Positions 8,660 to 18,516 of a DNA stretch of 39,907 nt are shown piece by piece (within the stretch, counting starts at the first letter, position 1; each line of letters begins with the position of its first letter). Made by a program: the position numbers and the translations under genes. The notes under the pieces are model-generated. The model had not been told where the DNA came from, did no database searches, and saw only the letters and a program-made list of their open reading frames with translations. Where the stretch lies: the NCBI GenBank assembly GCA_943332615.1, contig CALQQB010000040.1, forward strand, positions 1-39,907, in the 5' to 3' direction. Source of the DNA: Phenylobacterium deserti (lineage in GTDB: Bacteria > Pseudomonadota > Alphaproteobacteria > Caulobacterales > Caulobacteraceae).

Positions 8660-10125
8660 AGGACGGCCTGGAGAGCGAGATCGTCCACTGGCTGGGCGGC
8701 CAGGCCGACCGCACGATCGACACCGCCTGCGCCCACGTCTTCCTGTCGCCGGATCATGCGCTGAAGATGAAACGGCACGACGATCTGGGTTACGTGGACT
8801 TCTCCACGGTTGAGCGCCGACTCTGGGCCCTTGAGCGCGAACTTGAGTTCAACCGGCCGGCGGCGCCCCACATCTACCGCGCCGTGCGCCGGATCACGCG
8901 CGAAGCCGATGGCGCCCTGGCGATCGACGGGGCGGGCCTGACGGTCGATCATTTGCTGGAGATGGCCCGCTTCGATGAGCGGGCGGTGCTGTCTGCCCAG
9001 CCGGAGGCTGTGGATGGCCCGCTCGCCGAGCTCCTGGGCCGTACGATCGCCGGCTTCCATGCCGACGCCCCCTTGCGGCCCGCAGGCGGCCTGACCGCGC
9101 TCAGCTGGACGATCGGTTCCAACGCCGGCCTGCTGCGCGACATTCCAAGCCTCGACCAGGGCCGGGTCGAGACGATGATCGCGCTGACCGAGGTCGAGCT
9201 GGAGCGTCAGGCCGGGCTGCTGGCTCACCGGTCGGCGACGGGTTTTGCGCGCCGCTGCCATGGCGACCTGCACCTGGGCAATATCCTGCTGGAGAACGGC
9301 CGCCCGGTGCTGTTCGACTGCATCGAATTCAGCGATCTGCTCTCCGACCTCGACGTCTTTTATGATCTCGCCTTCCTGATCATGGACCTGGACTTCCGCG
9401 GCCGCCGCGACGCCGGGGTGCGGGCGCTGTCGGCCTATGTGGACGAGGCCGCGCGCCGCTTTCCCCCGGAAATCTGGGACGGGCTGGCGGCCATGCCGCT
9501 CATGCTGGCGGTACGCGCGGCCGTGAGGGCCCATGTCTCGGCCCACAGCGCTGATTCTGCGACCGCACGGGCCTATGTGGAGGCCGCGATCGCCCACCTG
9601 TCGCCACCTCCGCCGGTGCTGGCGGCCGTGGGCGGGCTGTCGGGCTCGGGCAAGTCGACCTTCGCCCGCGCCGTGGCGCCCGGCCTGGGCGCGTCACCTG
9701 GCGCGGTGATCCTGCGCACCGACGAGGTCCGCAAACGGCTGGCGAACGTGCCGCCTACCCAGCCCCTGCCGCGCAACGCCTATGCGCCGGAGTTCTACGA
9801 TCGCACCTACGATGTCCTGTTCGACAACGCCCGCGCCGCCTTGCGCGCCGGCCGCGCCGTGCTGCTGGACGCCACCTTCATCGACCCCGCCCTGCGCGCC
9901 CGCGCCGAGGCCCTGGCGGGCGAGTGCGGGGTTCCGTTCCGCGCGGCCTGGCTCGACGCGCCGGCCGACCTGCTGGAGGCCCGGGTGGCCGGCCGAACGG
10001 GAGACGCCTCGGACGCGACGGTGGAGGTGCTGCGGGACCAGCTGGCCCGGCTGCAGCCGGTCGCCTGGCCCAAGGTGGACGCCACCGCACCCACGGAAGC
10101 CGCCGCGCGGGCCTGGCTGGCCTGA
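8656..10125 (+). CDS. Bifunctional kinase-like (APH-fold) plus P-loop ATPase protein
   Basis: A 489-residue two-domain protein. The N-terminal part is an aminoglycoside-phosphotransferase/kinase-like fold with the catalytic loop [11 protein letters not shown] (near 201) and the metal-binding FDCIEFSD. The C-terminal part is a small P-loop kinase-like domain with [10 protein letters not shown] (near 330), a DEVRK segment and LLDATFIDP. This architecture is widespread in proteobacteria, often labelled bifunctional aminoglycoside phosphotransferase/ATP-binding protein; its true substrate is unknown to me and drug resistance should not be assumed. It starts at TTG inside the pdxH stop, so it is co-translated with PNP oxidase; a link to vitamin B6 is possible but only suggested by context. 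Confidence 0.85.
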   Translation: MKDGLESEIVHWLGGQADRTIDTACAHVFLSPDHALKMKRHDDLGYVDFSTVERRLWALERELEFNRPAAPHIYRAVRRITREADGALAIDGAGLTVDHLLEMARFDERAVLSAQPEAVDGPLAELLGRTIAGFHADAPLRPAGGLTALSWTIGSNAGLLRDIPSLDQGRVETMIALTEVELERQAGLLAHRSATGFARRCHGDLHLGNILLENGRPVLFDCIEFSDLLSDLDVFYDLAFLIMDLDFRGRRDAGVRALSAYVDEAARRFPPEIWDGLAAMPLMLAVRAAVRAHVSAHSADSATARAYVEAAIAHLSPPPPVLAAVGGLSGSGKSTFARAVAPGLGASPGAVILRTDEVRKRLANVPPTQPLPRNAYAPEFYDRTYDVLFDNARAALRAGRAVLLDATFIDPALRARAEALAGECGVPFRAAWLDAPADLLEARVAGRTGDASDATVEVLRDQLARLQPVAWPKVDATAPTEAAARAWLA

Positions 10126-10196
10126 GCTGCGTTGCGGAAGCCGCATCGGCTGGCTAAGCCTCTGAGGTAGCCAAAGATAAGTTGGAGAGAACTCGT

Positions 10197-11843
<1,647 letters not shown>

Positions 11844-11855
11844 TCCCCCATTCCC

Positions 11856-11983
11856 CCGCTCATCCCGGCGAATGCCGGGACCCAGATCGCAAACCGCGGC
11901 GGCTGCGTGGGATTGGCGCGGCGGTGATCGAGGCTGCAACTGAGTCATACCATCTGGGTCCCGGCATTCGCCGGGATGAGCGG
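11856..11983. repeat. REP-like double hairpin with 32-bp perfect inverted arms
   Basis: Arms 11856-11887 and 11952-11983 are perfect reverse complements, separated by 64 bases. Each arm also folds on itself through TCCCGGC-GAAT-GCCGGGA. Weaker similarity (TCCCCCA) extends outward from both arms. The layout is that of a bimeric REP element (two inverted palindromes). It occupies nearly the whole gap between the acyl-CoA ligase and GNAT genes. Confidence 0.88.
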
Positions 11984-11998
11984 AGTTTGGGGGAGCTC

Positions 11999-12517
11999 TT
12001 GGCTGATCTGTGCGCCGCCACTGAAGCGGATTTTCCGGAGATCATCGCGCTCACCAACCAGGCGTTTCGCGGGCGGGGCGAGGGCGCCAGCTGGAACGTC
12101 GAGGACGTGCTCGACGGTGATCGGGTCAACGACAGCCTGCTGCGAGAAGACCTCGCCAAGGCGCCGGACGGCCACCTGCTGATCTGGCGCCAGGACGGCG
12201 AGCACCTGGGCCATGTGAGGCTGGATCCGCTGGCCAACCGGACCTGGTATCTGGGCATGCTCACGGTGCGCCCGGACCGCCAGGACCTTGGGCTGGGTCG
12301 CCGCCTGCTGAGCGCCAGCGAGGATTTCGCCCGCGCCCGGGGCGGCGCCCGCATCCGCATGACCGTGGTCAACACCCGCGACACCCTGGTCGCCTGGTAC
12401 GAGCGGCGCGGCTATGCGCTGACCGGCGAAACCCTGCCGTTCCCCTACGGCGACAACCGCTATGGCACGCCCAACCGCGACGACCTGGCGTTCGTGGTGC
12501 TGGAGAAGCGGCTGTAG
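11999..12517 (+). CDS. GNAT-family N-acetyltransferase
   Basis: A 172-residue acetyltransferase that would transfer acetyl from acetyl-CoA to an amine, substrate unknown. Motif A is clear (LGMLTVRPDRQDLGLGRRLL, with the RxxGxG-like loop), followed by VNTRDTLVAWYERRGYALTG, the usual beta5-alpha4 region. A TTG at 11999 is the best start. It gives LADLCAATEADFPEIIALTN, a normal GNAT opening, and has GGGGGAG six bases upstream. That ribosome site directly borders the right arm of the REP-like repeat. The frame stays open far upstream into the acyl-CoA ligase gene, but that extension is only a shadow. Confidence 0.88.
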   Translation: MADLCAATEADFPEIIALTNQAFRGRGEGASWNVEDVLDGDRVNDSLLREDLAKAPDGHLLIWRQDGEHLGHVRLDPLANRTWYLGMLTVRPDRQDLGLGRRLLSASEDFARARGGARIRMTVVNTRDTLVAWYERRGYALTGETLPFPYGDNRYGTPNRDDLAFVVLEKRL

Positions 12518-12597
12518 CGGTTCCGGCCGGACCTGAAGGGGTTTGACGGACCGGCGGCGATCCAACAGTCTGCCGCCTGCGGTTGGGGGCCGCGGAC

Positions 12598-14493
12598 ATG
12601 CCCGAGGTCACCGTCCGGAAGACGCCGCCCCGTCGCCGCAAAGCCCCGCCCGCGCCGACGACGCCCGACCCGATCGAGATCGCCATGGAGGCGGAGGCGA
12701 AGGACGCGCGGCCCGACAGCCCGGCGCGGACGCTGCTGGTCAACCAGAACCGGCTGGTTCGCCGTCAGATCGCCAGCGAAGACTTCAGCATCGCCCTCAA
12801 GCTCCTCACCGCCGCCGCCGGCCTCGCCGTCGCCGTCGCCATGGGCTTGATGATCTGGTCCGCCAGCCGGGCCAACGGCCTGGTGATCGAGGCGTTCTCC
12901 GTGCCCCCGGCCCTGGCCCAGCGAGGGATCACCGGCGAGACCGTCGCCCGCCAGTTGATGGACGACCTTGCGGCCATCTCCGAGAACTCGCGGTCGGTTG
13001 AACAGCAGCGCGGCGTGTCCGGCGGCTGGGGGCAGGCGATCTCGATCCAGATCCCGGAGACCGGGGTCTCGCTGGCGCAGATGAACGCCTGGCTGCGTGA
13101 GGCGCTGGGCCATCAGAGCCATGTCAGCGGTGAGGTGATGGCGGCGACCGACGGAACCCTCACCCTGGTCGCCCGCAGCGGCTCACACGGTCTGACGCCG
13201 CTGACCGGCCAGGAGACCGACATGGCGAACCTGATCCAGCGCATCGCCGAGGCCGTCTATGCCCGCGAGCAACCCCGAAGCTATGCCCTCTATCTGAGAA
13301 AACAGAACCGTTGGGATGAGCATGCCGCATTTGCTCAGTCGATGATCTCTTCCGTCGGCGCACGGGATCGAGCCGTAGGCTATTTTTATGCTGGGATGAC
13401 GGTTTCACGAGCCCATGGCGACCTAGCGGCGCGTGCGCAATATCAGAAGTCATTTGCCGCCGACCCCACCTTCCCCACTGCCAACCTGAACCTGTCGCAG
13501 CTCGAAAACGGCTTCGGCCATCCGGAGGCTACGCAGCGCTTTCGGCAAAGACACCTCAAACTCCTGGCGGTAGACCCCACCTTCGTGGCTGGATCTAAGC
13601 TGCAGTTGTTCGCATTGGGCCGGCGTTTCTTTGCTGAAATGGAGGGCGACTGGATCGAGGCGCGGTCCCAGGGGCGGGCCAACCTCGGCAAGGTTATTAT
13701 CGGAACAACCGACACCAATACCACACCCCTCTACATAGCCCGCGCCAGCGCGGCCCTACACGACCCTCGCCAGGCCCAGGCCGATCTGGCTGGGTTCGAA
13801 CCCATGATGCCCGGGGAAGACCAAGCGATCCGGTCCGCCACCCTGCAGCTACGGATTAACGCCGGGGACTGGGCTGGCGTGGTCACCGCGGCGGACGCGG
13901 TGCTGGCTGACCAGGAGCTGCTGCCGGACAAAGGCGTCCATCGCCCAATCCCCCGCGCGCAGAAGGCCGTCGCTTTGGCGCATCTGGGCCGGATGGCCGA
14001 GGCGCAGGCGCTGGTCGGCGCGACCCCGCTGGACTGCCAGCCCTGCGTCATGGCGCGGGGCGAGATTGCCGCCCTGGCCGGACAGCCGGCGCTGGCCGAC
14101 CACTGGTTCGGAGAAGCGGTGAAGATGACGCCCTCGCTGCCGATGGCGTCCACGGCCTGGGGCCGGGTGCTGCTGGATCGGGGCCAGACCGATAAGGCCA
14201 TCGCCCAGTTCGAGATCGCCAACACCCGAGGCCCGCACTTCGCCGACCCGCTGTCCTGGTGGGGCGAGGCGTTGCTGCGCAAGGGTGAGACCAGGGCCGC
14301 CCTCAGGAAGTTCAAGGAAGCCGACAAATACGCCCCGAAGTGGGGCCGCAACCACCTCATGTGGGGCGACGCCCTGGCGAAGCTGGGCAAGGCCGACCAG
14401 GCCCGCGACCAGTGGCGCGCAGCGGCGGCGATGGATCTGTCGGCGGCAGATCGTGCCGAGCTCAATCGCGCGAGGGCGACCGACGGCCGGTAA
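12598..14493 (+). CDS. Membrane-anchored TPR protein
   Basis: A 631-residue protein of unknown function. The first 65 residues are Pro/Arg/Lys-rich and probably cytoplasmic. One transmembrane helix follows (ALKLLTAAAGLAVAVAMGLM, about 66-89), so the rest is probably periplasmic. The next region (IEAFSVPPALAQRGITGETV) matches a recurring type in sphingomonad and Caulobacter TPR proteins. The C-terminal two thirds is made of TPR-like helical pairs, for example MASTAWGRVLLDRGQTDKAI and ADPLSWWGEALLRKGETRAA. CXXC (DCQPCVMA) occurs once. ATG 12598 follows GGGGG. Codons between about 13270 and 13860 are clearly more A/T-rich at third positions than in the rest of the gene. The 3' end overlaps the convergent toxin gene by 32 bases. 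Confidence 0.8.
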   Translation: MPEVTVRKTPPRRRKAPPAPTTPDPIEIAMEAEAKDARPDSPARTLLVNQNRLVRRQIASEDFSIALKLLTAAAGLAVAVAMGLMIWSASRANGLVIEAFSVPPALAQRGITGETVARQLMDDLAAISENSRSVEQQRGVSGGWGQAISIQIPETGVSLAQMNAWLREALGHQSHVSGEVMAATDGTLTLVARSGSHGLTPLTGQETDMANLIQRIAEAVYAREQPRSYALYLRKQNRWDEHAAFAQSMISSVGARDRAVGYFYAGMTVSRAHGDLAARAQYQKSFAADPTFPTANLNLSQLENGFGHPEATQRFRQRHLKLLAVDPTFVAGSKLQLFALGRRFFAEMEGDWIEARSQGRANLGKVIIGTTDTNTTPLYIARASAALHDPRQAQADLAGFEPMMPGEDQAIRSATLQLRINAGDWAGVVTAADAVLADQELLPDKGVHRPIPRAQKAVALAHLGRMAEAQALVGATPLDCQPCVMARGEIAALAGQPALADHWFGEAVKMTPSLPMASTAWGRVLLDRGQTDKAIAQFEIANTRGPHFADPLSWWGEALLRKGETRAALRKFKEADKYAPKWGRNHLMWGDALAKLGKADQARDQWRAAAAMDLSAADRAELNRARATDGR

Positions 14494-14947
14494 GCGGGGT
14501 CAAGGGAAAATCGGCCGCATCGCCGGTCCAAGGGTTGAACACCAGGGCCCCGGAGTCCGACACATCCCGGACATTCCGGGTCGCCAGATAGAGTTCGTGT
14601 TCCAGCGCCGTGGCAGCGAGCAAGGTATCGACGACCTGCGGAGGGTGGCCCGTGTCGCGCCTGACTCGCCCCGAGATGGCGGCCCAACGCAGCACGATCG
14701 CATCAGACACCGACAGGATACGGCGAGAGAAGTTCGCCGCGACGGCGTCTCGCATCAGAGCGTAGCGCGCCCGCATCGGATCGCCATCGGCAAGCTGGTG
14801 AATGCCCTTATCGTATTCGCCCAGGCTCAGGACGCTGATGAACAGACCAGATTCAGGCTGTGAGAGCGCCCACGCCTTGACGTCCGGCGATCCACCCGAC
14901 CGCATCAGTTCCGCGACGACGTTGGTGTCGAGCAGCCAGCCTCTCAA
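14462..14947 (-). CDS. vapC: VapC-type PIN-domain ribonuclease toxin
   Basis: A 161-residue PIN-domain toxin, expected to cleave RNA with Mg2+. It starts WLLDTNVVAELMR (first catalytic Asp7). Later acidic residues lie in LSLGEYDKGI, VVDTLLAATALEH and TRNVRDV, so the active site looks complete. Because Asp7 is essential, the start must be upstream of it; the only suitable codon is TTG 14947, placed in the third copy of a 17-bp repeat that carries an AGAGG ribosome site nine bases before it. The C-terminal tail continues antisense into the TPR gene. Its partner upstream is a Phd-type antitoxin. Confidence 0.9.
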   Translation of the reverse strand: MRGWLLDTNVVAELMRSGGSPDVKAWALSQPESGLFISVLSLGEYDKGIHQLADGDPMRARYALMRDAVAANFSRRILSVSDAIVLRWAAISGRVRRDTGHPPQVVDTLLAATALEHELYLATRNVRDVSDSGALVFNPWTGDAADFPLTPLTGRRSPSRD

Positions 14948-14982
14948 AGGACCCAGCCTCTCAAAGGACCCAGCCTCTCAAA
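14932..14982 (-). repeat. 17-bp tandem repeat linking antitoxin stop and toxin start
   Basis: On the minus strand, TTTGAGAGGCTGGGTCC occurs twice in full (14982-14966 and 14965-14949), followed by a third copy with 15 of 17 matches (14948-14932). The antitoxin TGA lies in copy 1 and the toxin TTG in copy 3. Copies 1 and 2 each start a six-codon mini-frame (TTG AGA GGC TGG GTC CTT TGA) whose stop overlaps the next TTG. Confidence 0.93.
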
Positions 14983-15256
14983 GGTCAACCTCCCGACCTG
15001 TATCGCGAGGCCGCTCCAGATCGAGGCCGGGGACGTAGACGCTTTCCAGGCGAGACACGATGTCGCTTGCGGGCTGCAGCTGGACCAGGCTGTCATAGGC
15101 CTCCGCATCGACGATAACGACGGCGCGACGGCCACGCACGGTCACCGCCTGGGGACCCTCATCATGGGCGCGGCGGACCACTTCGCTGAACCGCGCCTTG
15201 GCGTCCTCGAGTTTCCAGCTGGCGGGCGGCGCCGCGCGTGTTGCGAGCTTGGGCAT
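14978..15256 (-). CDS. Phd/YefM-family antitoxin
   Basis: A 92-residue antitoxin that should neutralise the PIN toxin and repress its own promoter. SWKLEDAKARFSEVVRRAHD is the Phd/YefM N-terminal DNA-binding/dimer motif, followed by GPQAVTVRGRRAVVIVDAEAYDSLV, the beta-rich core. The C-terminal part (from about 65) should bind the toxin. ATG 15256 has AGGAGA six bases upstream, and that site partly overlaps an 18-bp palindrome. Pairing of a Phd-type antitoxin with a VapC-type toxin is a common hybrid arrangement. Confidence 0.92.
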   Translation of the reverse strand: MPKLATRAAPPASWKLEDAKARFSEVVRRAHDEGPQAVTVRGRRAVVIVDAEAYDSLVQLQPASDIVSRLESVYVPGLDLERPRDTGREVDL

Positions 15257-15264
15257 CGCAGTCT

Positions 15265-15282
15265 CCTGACTAGCTAGTCAGG
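15265..15282. promoter_or_regulatory. Perfect 18-bp palindrome, probable autoregulatory operator
   Basis: CCTGACTAGCTAGTCAGG is its own reverse complement and lies 9 bases before the antitoxin ATG. One end overlaps the ribosome-binding AGGAGA. Phd-family antitoxins repress their operon by binding palindromes in this position; binding here is an inference. Confidence 0.8.
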
Positions 15283-15300
15283 TGTAACAGACGCGGGCCC

Positions 15301-16185
15301 TCATGCCAACCGATACGCCCCCTCAGCCTCCGCGAAGATCCGCCCCTCCCGCACCAGGTGGATCATCGCCGCCTCCATGGACCGCGCTGCCGCCGGGTGG
15401 AGTTTTGCGTCCACGTCGGCATAGAGCCTCGGCACCAGGTCGCGGATGCGGGCCGGGCCGGTTTTCAGAGCGGTGGTGATCTGGTCGATTCGCTGGTGGC
15501 GGTGGGCGATATAGGCGGCGATGAAGTCGTCGACCTTGCGAATCGGCGCGCCGTGGGTGGGCCAGAGGGTGTCGAAGTTGCGCGCGCGGATGGTGTCCAG
15601 GCTGGCCAGGTAGTCGGTCATGTCGCCGTCGGGCGGGGTGATGACGGTGGTGGACCAGCCCATGATGTGGTCGCCGGAGAACAGGCAGTTCTCCTCGGCC
15701 AGGGCGTAGCAGATGTGGTTCGAGGTGTGGCCGGGGGTTGGAATGGCCTGCATCGTCCAGCCCTTGCCCTTCACCTCGCCGCCGCCGCAGAGGCTGACAT
15801 CGGGGGCGAAGTCGTGGTCGTGGCCGGCCTCCATCTTCACCTCGCCGCTGTCCTCAACCTCATGGCCCGCCACCGCGCAGCCGTAGATCGGGGCGCCGGT
15901 CGCCGCCTTCAGCGCGCCCGCCAGGGGCGAATGGTCGGCGTGGTGGTGGGTAATCAGGATGTGGGTGACGGTCTCGCCGGCCACCGCGTCCAGGATCGCC
16001 TGCAGGTGGACCAGGTCGTCGGGCCCCGGGTCGATCACCGCCACCTCGCCGCGGCCGACGATATAGGTGCCGGTGCCCTTGAAGGTGAAGGGGCCGGGAT
16101 TGTTGGCCGTCACCCGCCGGATCAGCGGCGAGAGCTCGTCGCAGCGGCCGTATTCGATCTCGATGTCGCGGACATAGGGGATCAT
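15301..16185 (-). CDS. Metallo-beta-lactamase-fold hydrolase with C-terminal winged helix (LACTB2-like)
   Basis: A 294-residue metal-dependent hydrolase. The metal motif is THHHADH (His80, His82, Asp84, His85), and further ligands are in TPGHTSNH and the SGDHIMGW region. After the catalytic domain, a segment from about 225 (IAAYIAHRHQRIDQITTALK ... MIHLVREGRIF) is the small winged-helix domain seen in LACTB2-like proteins. ATG 16185 overlaps the stop of the upstream gene (ATGA), so the pair is co-translated. LACTB2 relatives include endoribonucleases; an esterase-like or thioester hydrolase role is equally possible. Confidence 0.88.
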   Translation of the reverse strand: MIPYVRDIEIEYGRCDELSPLIRRVTANNPGPFTFKGTGTYIVGRGEVAVIDPGPDDLVHLQAILDAVAGETVTHILITHHHADHSPLAGALKAATGAPIYGCAVAGHEVEDSGEVKMEAGHDHDFAPDVSLCGGGEVKGKGWTMQAIPTPGHTSNHICYALAEENCLFSGDHIMGWSTTVITPPDGDMTDYLASLDTIRARNFDTLWPTHGAPIRKVDDFIAAYIAHRHQRIDQITTALKTGPARIRDLVPRLYADVDAKLHPAAARSMEAAMIHLVREGRIFAEAEGAYRLA

Positions 16186-16592
16186 GCGCCAAGCACCCCA
16201 GAAAGGTCGTAGCCGGCGGTGCGGCCCAGGCCGACCAGGTCGGCGCGGCTGACGGCGCCGGAGCTGGCCTGGCTGAGCGACCAGGTGATGATCGAGCGGG
16301 TGCCGGAGCGGCAGAAGGCCAGAACCGGCAGGTCCGCATCCTGCAGCACCGCCTGGGTGGCTTCGACCTGTTCGGGGGTCGGGCCGCCGCGCACGGGGAT
16401 GTGGTGGAACGCCAGGCCAGCGGCCTGCGCGGCGGCGGCGATCTCGGCCGCGGTCGGCTGGCCGGGCTCCTCGCCGTCGGGGCGGTTGCTGATCAGGGTC
16501 TTGAAGCCCTGGCGCGCCGCCTCGGCCACATCGGCCAGGCTGATCTGTGGCGCCGTGGTGAAGTCGTCGGTGACGTGTCGGAAGTCGCTCAT
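16182..16592 (-). CDS. DUF442/TIGR01244 rhodanese- or phosphatase-like protein
   Basis: A 136-residue protein of the TIGR01244 (DUF442) family, with a PTP/rhodanese-like active-site loop FCRSGTRS (Cys94). This fits the rhodanese form CRxGx[RT], so it may carry a persulfide. In Agrobacterium and Xylella a domain of this type is fused to a metallo-beta-lactamase domain in Blh, a sulfide-detoxification protein; here two separate genes overlap by four bases. The MBL partner here carries a winged helix and looks LACTB2-like rather than a persulfide dioxygenase, so the analogy may not hold. Confidence 0.85.
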   Translation of the reverse strand: MSDFRHVTDDFTTAPQISLADVAEAARQGFKTLISNRPDGEEPGQPTAAEIAAAAQAAGLAFHHIPVRGGPTPEQVEATQAVLQDADLPVLAFCRSGTRSIITWSLSQASSGAVSRADLVGLGRTAGYDLSGVLGA

Positions 16593-16705
16593 GATACTCG
16601 TTACCCAGGTTGGCGGGGGCCTTCGTTGACATCATCGGGGGTGGGTGGAAGTTTCGCAACGCCCGGCCGGCGATTGGCCCTGAGTAAAAAGGCTTCCTCG
16701 CGCTC

Positions 16706-17629
16706 ATGCTGCGATACATCGGCCGGCGTCTCCTGATCGCGATCCCGACGCTGCTGCTGGTGATCACAGCCGCCTTCTTCATGATGCGCGCCGCGCCCGG
16801 CAGCCCGTTCGACGGCGACCGCAAGCTGTTGCCCGAGATCGAGGCCAATGTCCTGGCCAAGTACGGCATGAACAAGCCGCTGGGCGCGCAGTACGTCGAC
16901 TACCTGGTGGGCGTGGCGAGGGGCGACCTGGGGCCGTCGCTGAAGTACCGCGACAAGTCGGTGTCCGACATCCTGAAGGAGAACTACCCGATCTCGCTGA
17001 AGCTGGGCCTGTCGGCCATTGTTATCGCAGGGATTGTCGGCGTCAGCCTGGGGGTGATGGCGGCGCTGCGGCAGAACCAGCTGACCGACAACGTGGTGAT
17101 GGCGGTGGCCATCCTGGGGGTCTGCATCCCCACCTTCGTGACCGCGCCGCTGCTGGTGCTGGGGATCGCGTCCAAGCTGGGCTGGCTGCCGACCGCCGGG
17201 TGGAACGACGGGGCGTTGCCCAACATGGTGCTGCCGGTGGTGGTGCTGGCCCTGCCGCAGATCGCCATCATCTCGCGCCTGACCCGCGCCGGGATGATCG
17301 AGGTGCTGCACGCCGGCTATATCCGCACCGCCCGCGCCAAAGGCCTGCCGGAACACCTGATCGTCGGCAAGCATGCGCTCCGCGCCGCGATCCTGCCGCT
17401 GGTCAGCTATCTGGGCCCCGCCTGCGCCGGCCTGATCACCGGCTCGCTGGTGGTGGAGCGGATCTTCAACCTGCCGGGCCTGGGCAAGTTCTTCGTCATC
17501 AGCGCGCTGCAGCGCGACTACACCGTGGTGATGGGGATGGTGATCGTCTACGCCGCGCTGATCCTGCTGCTGAACCTGGCCGCCGACCTGCTCTACGCGG
17601 CGCTGGACCCGCGCGTGAGGCTGGCATGA
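16706..17629 (+). CDS. OppB/DppB-type ABC transporter permease
   Basis: A 307-residue inner-membrane permease, first of a pair. N-terminal MLRYIGRRLLIAIPTLLLVI is the standard first helix of the DppB/OppB family, followed by a periplasmic loop and further helices. The cytoplasmic EAA-loop region reads YIRTARAKGLPEHLIVGKHALRAAI, where the ATPase would dock. The family imports di/oligopeptides, nickel or opines. The stop overlaps the start of the partner permease (ATGA). No ATP-binding or solute-binding gene is near on either side, so the missing parts must be encoded elsewhere. Confidence 0.93.
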   Translation: MLRYIGRRLLIAIPTLLLVITAAFFMMRAAPGSPFDGDRKLLPEIEANVLAKYGMNKPLGAQYVDYLVGVARGDLGPSLKYRDKSVSDILKENYPISLKLGLSAIVIAGIVGVSLGVMAALRQNQLTDNVVMAVAILGVCIPTFVTAPLLVLGIASKLGWLPTAGWNDGALPNMVLPVVVLALPQIAIISRLTRAGMIEVLHAGYIRTARAKGLPEHLIVGKHALRAAILPLVSYLGPACAGLITGSLVVERIFNLPGLGKFFVISALQRDYTVVMGMVIVYAALILLLNLAADLLYAALDPRVRLA

Positions 17630-18516
17630 GTGTCCTCGCAGACATCGCCACCGTCGCGCCGCCGGCGGTGAAGGGCCGTAGCCTGTGGGACGACGCGCGC
17701 CGCCGGCTGCTGCGCAACCGCGCCGCCCTGGCCAGCATGATCGCGCTAGGGGTGCTGGTGGCGCTGGCCGCGATCGGACCGTTCCTGGTCCCGTTCGCCT
17801 ATGACCAGGTCAACAAGGCCGACACCTGGGTCCCGCCCCTGACGCACGGCCACCTGCTGGGAACCGACGCGCTCGGCCGCGACCTGCTGGCCCGGCTGCT
17901 GACGGGGTTGCGGGTCTCGCTGGCGATCGGCCTGGTGGCGACCACCGTGTCGCTGGTGATCGGCGTCGCCTGGGGGGCCACCGCCGGCTATCTCGGCGGC
18001 AAGATCGACGAGGCGATGATGCGTTTCGTGGACGTGCTCTATTCGCTGCCCTTCATCTTCTTCGTGATCCTGCTGATGGTCACCTTCGGCTCCAACATCG
18101 TGCTGATCTTCGTGGCCATCGGGGCGGTGGAGTGGCTGACCATGAGCCGCATCGTCAGGGGCCAGACCCTGACCCTGAAGAACAAGGAGTTCGTCGAGGC
18201 CGCCCTCGCCGCCGGGCTCGGCCGGACCGCGATCATCGCGCGCCATATCGTGCCCAACCTGCTGGGTCCGGTGGTGGTTTATGTGACCCTGACCATCCCC
18301 GCCGTGATCCTGGCCGAGAGCTTCCTGAGCTTCCTGGGCCTGGGGGTGCAGCCGCCGATGGCCTCGCTGGGCACGCTGGTGGCCGGCGGGGCGTCGGACA
18401 TGGAGCTGGCGCCCTGGCTGCTGGTGTTCCCCTCGGTGGTGATCGTCGTCACCCTGATGTGCTTCAACTTCATCGGCGACGGCCTGCGCGACGCCATCGA
18501 TCCCAAGGACCGCTGA
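17626..18516 (+). CDS. OppC/DppC-type ABC transporter permease
   Basis: A 296-residue inner-membrane permease. The N-terminal RRLLRNRAALASMIALGVLV is the OppC_N segment and HLLGTDALGRDLLARLLTGLR is the family signature. The EAA loop is NKEFVEAALAAGLGRTAIIARHIVPN, and the end FIGDGLRDAIDPKDR is typical. It forms a heterodimer with the preceding gene product. The stop and the next start overlap as TGATG, so three genes are translationally chained: OppB, OppC and the TPR-hydroxylase. Confidence 0.93.
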   Translation: MSVLADIATVAPPAVKGRSLWDDARRRLLRNRAALASMIALGVLVALAAIGPFLVPFAYDQVNKADTWVPPLTHGHLLGTDALGRDLLARLLTGLRVSLAIGLVATTVSLVIGVAWGATAGYLGGKIDEAMMRFVDVLYSLPFIFFVILLMVTFGSNIVLIFVAIGAVEWLTMSRIVRGQTLTLKNKEFVEAALAAGLGRTAIIARHIVPNLLGPVVVYVTLTIPAVILAESFLSFLGLGVQPPMASLGTLVAGGASDMELAPWLLVFPSVVIVVTLMCFNFIGDGLRDAIDPKDR

